Positions 5,760 through 7,318 of a stretch of DNA of 7,318 bases are shown here, piece by piece; positions within the stretch are counted from its first letter, which is position 1; every line of letters starts with the position of its first letter. Both the position numbers and the translations under genes were made by a program. Source of the DNA: an uncultured Flavobacteriia bacterium (GTDB lineage: Bacteria > Bacteroidota > Bacteroidia > Flavobacteriales_D > Crocinitomicaceae); contig CAIYQV010000411.1 of assembly GCA_903928365.1 (NCBI GenBank), forward strand, positions 1 through 7,318, in the 5' to 3' direction. Below the pieces are notes generated by a model that saw only the letters and a list, made by a program, of their open reading frames with translations, was not told the origin of the DNA and did not search any database.

Positions 5760-6770
5760 ATGGAAGAACCTTTAGAGAAAAAAGCCTGCTACCCTCTAAC
5801 AGAAAACGTGCAACGTTACCTTCAGAAGTATGGTCGCACTGAAAACCTTCCTATTTCATACGACCGTTTGCTCCGTTACCGGGAATCCTTCCCCATTGGT
5901 AAAACGCTTTGGGTTTCTGTCTTTTATGACCAGGAGGACTTTGAGGAAATCAGCAGCTGTCTTTGTCAGATCTATTCATTACTCAAAACAGAGGGAGACA
6001 TTTCAGTGATCGAACACTTAAGGGTAGACCGCGTAGACTTTTGCTTGTTCGGGAATTCAAATCCTTTTCGTATCCGTATCATCAATAATTTTAACGATAA
6101 CTACGATTATTTCTATGTCAAGAAAACGGATGTTTCACGCATTTTCGGACTTGAACTGGAGGATATACTTTCGCCAAATCGCGTCACCTATTTCATAGAT
6201 CAAACTACCTTGATCGAAGAGCATATTTCAGGAATTCCAGGTGATGATTTCATAAGTTTTGAATTGAAGCACCAAAAAACAAACAAAACGAGGCTCACGA
6301 AAGAGTTTATCAAATTCAACGAGCGTTGTTTTTATACGTTACTGGGCGACATGAGATCCTACAATTATGTTGTTGAGATCACGCATGACTTCGATGATGT
6401 TCAATATCGAATAAGAAGTATTGATTTTGATCAACAATGTTACGAAGGCAAACGAACCTTTTATTTACCTCAGTTTTTCAAAGAAAACAATGTGCTGGTT
6501 TCTCTCGCAGGAGAAGTACTGAATGAACGAACCATCCATCAGTACCAGATCGAAGAACGCTCAAGATTATTAAGACGAATGAAGCATTCGAATGACATTC
6601 TCGAAGATCTGTTATCCACGATGGAAAGAGAAACGCTTTCGACTCAGGAAAAAATAACTCAACTCGCAACAGAATTATCCAAATACCACTCTGACACCGC
6701 CTTTATGGATAGTAACAACATGGCTGCTATTTTACGATTGCAATTAGCACACCTTGGAAAACAATTTTAG
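5760..6770 (+). CDS. Unnamed protein with kinase-like (APH-type) motifs
   Basis: I cannot give this 336-residue protein a family name. It is soluble, with no signal peptide or membrane segment. Its middle part resembles a protein-kinase-like/aminoglycoside phosphotransferase fold: a strand YDYFYVKK (115-122) with candidate ATP-binding Lys121 or Lys122, a helix GLELEDIL (130-137) with a candidate Glu, and a hinge-like LIEEHISGIPGDDFI (151-165). A catalytic-loop-like G-D197-M-R-S-Y-N202 and a metal-loop-like I-D222-F-D224 follow, about 25 residues apart. Residues 1-100 (ENVQRYLQKYG, LWVSVFYD) form a separate N-terminal part, and 260-336 is a charged, helical tail that may form coiled coil. Fold assignment is inference from motif order; enzymatic activity and substrate are unknown. 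ATG at 5760 is 6 bp after the DUF58 stop, so the two are co-expressed and likely functional partners. Its TAG abuts the stop of the convergent gene. Confidence 0.85.
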   Translation: MEEPLEKKACYPLTENVQRYLQKYGRTENLPISYDRLLRYRESFPIGKTLWVSVFYDQEDFEEISSCLCQIYSLLKTEGDISVIEHLRVDRVDFCLFGNSNPFRIRIINNFNDNYDYFYVKKTDVSRIFGLELEDILSPNRVTYFIDQTTLIEEHISGIPGDDFISFELKHQKTNKTRLTKEFIKFNERCFYTLLGDMRSYNYVVEITHDFDDVQYRIRSIDFDQQCYEGKRTFYLPQFFKENNVLVSLAGEVLNERTIHQYQIEERSRLLRRMKHSNDILEDLLSTMERETLSTQEKITQLATELSKYHSDTAFMDSNNMAAILRLQLAHLGKQF

Positions 6771-7318
6771 TTAAGGGCGATGGTCTGACTCTAACAGATC
6801 GAGAATTGTTTTTACCGGACTAAACACAGCAGTGGGGATTTCAACGAAAATAGTATTCCAATTAGCCATTGAACCGTTCCAAAGCCCTGGCAACTCAATG
6901 TAACCAATCTTTTTTCCTTGATGCGTTTTGGATACCTTAAAATACTTGGTTGAATCTATAAAGGAATCTAAATCATATTTTCCTCCATTAAAATCATATT
7001 GGCAAGCTGCAATCATAACAGGATTGAAATGAGTGCTTTTTACTAGCAGGTTGAGTTGTTCCGAAGTACTGGCGATTTGAGCCTTTTCAACGATCTGCTT
7101 AGTAATTCTATCTCCTTCTTTCACCCAAAATGGACCACCTCCCGGCTGCCCCTGATTACGTACCATTCCGCAGACGCGAACAGGCCTATCCAAAAGTGTC
7201 CTGATTTCATCAGAAGACGTAAAATACATCAATTCTGATTCGGGAATTAATTGGTATTTTTTATTCAGCTCTAACAAGGCAGCAACGTCGGGACACTTCA
7301 TAATTAAGGCAGCCTCCC
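6771..7318 (-). CDS. DUF4301 family protein, C-terminal part (cut by right edge)
   Basis: The minus-strand frame is open to the right edge, giving 182 visible residues. The ATG at 7301 is internal: codons upstream of it (GAG GCT GCC TTA ATT) continue without a stop. The sequence matches what I know of the C-terminal part of DUF4301, a Bacteroidota protein of roughly 500 residues, so about two thirds should lie outside. Conserved blocks, numbered from the first full visible codon, are GMVRNQGQPGGGPFWV (50-65), STHFNP (94-99) and LPGLWNGSMANWNTIFVE (142-159). The Gly-rich GGGPFW and the Trp/Asn-rich block look like active-site or ligand-binding segments, but no reaction is established to my knowledge. 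No signal peptide can be judged because the N-terminus is missing. It converges on the kinase-like gene with no gap between stop codons. Confidence 0.85.
   Translation of the reverse strand, partial: EAALIMKCPDVAALLELNKKYQLIPESELMYFTSSDEIRTLLDRPVRVCGMVRNQGQPGGGPFWVKEGDRITKQIVEKAQIASTSEQLNLLVKSTHFNPVMIAACQYDFNGGKYDLDSFIDSTKYFKVSKTHQGKKIGYIELPGLWNGSMANWNTIFVEIPTAVFSPVKTILDLLESDHRP

Noticed and set aside
7056..7238. Plus-strand 60-codon frame inside the DUF4301 gene
   Set aside because: It is antisense to conserved DUF4301 blocks and has no features of its own.

Overview
The window looks like a chromosomal segment of a member of the Bacteroidota, most likely Flavobacteriales. The evidence is a moderately AT-rich composition, start codons without clear Shine-Dalgarno sequences, a secreted HYR-repeat giant protein of the kind common in that group, a DUF4301 protein, and a soluble DUF58 protein of Bacteroidota type. 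The genus cannot be fixed from the sequence alone. No tRNA, rRNA, CRISPR array, transposase or phage gene was seen.

Layout. Positions 1-3224 (minus) hold the N-terminal part of a very large secreted protein: a signal peptide followed by eleven HYR-like repeats of 91-103 residues; the gene runs off the left edge. Positions 3231-3589 are a non-coding gap with weak regulatory-looking elements: a 15-bp palindrome, a TAnnTTTG box, a terminator-like hairpin and a second hairpin just before the start codon. Positions 3590-4728 (minus) carry a two-gene unit, a small outer-membrane beta-barrel protein followed by a GNAT acetyltransferase. A 104-bp divergent intergenic region (4729-4832) separates it from a plus-strand two-gene unit: a DUF58/von Willebrand A-like protein (4833-5753) and, 6 bp later, an unnamed protein (5760-6770) in which I see the motifs of an aminoglycoside-phosphotransferase-like kinase fold. 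Its stop codon directly abuts the stop of a minus-strand DUF4301 gene, which is cut by the right edge (6771-7318).

How the parts may work together. The repeat protein and the beta-barrel protein are envelope or secreted products; the repeat protein is probably a type IX secretion substrate, though its C-terminal sorting domain lies outside the window. The DUF58 and kinase-like proteins have neither signal peptides nor membrane segments, so they probably act together in the cytoplasm, with the vWA-like domain as a metal-dependent binding module and the neighbour as a possible phosphotransferase. This pair is the least understood part of the window and its best candidate for an undescribed function. 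The remaining genes look like ordinary accessory or housekeeping genes.
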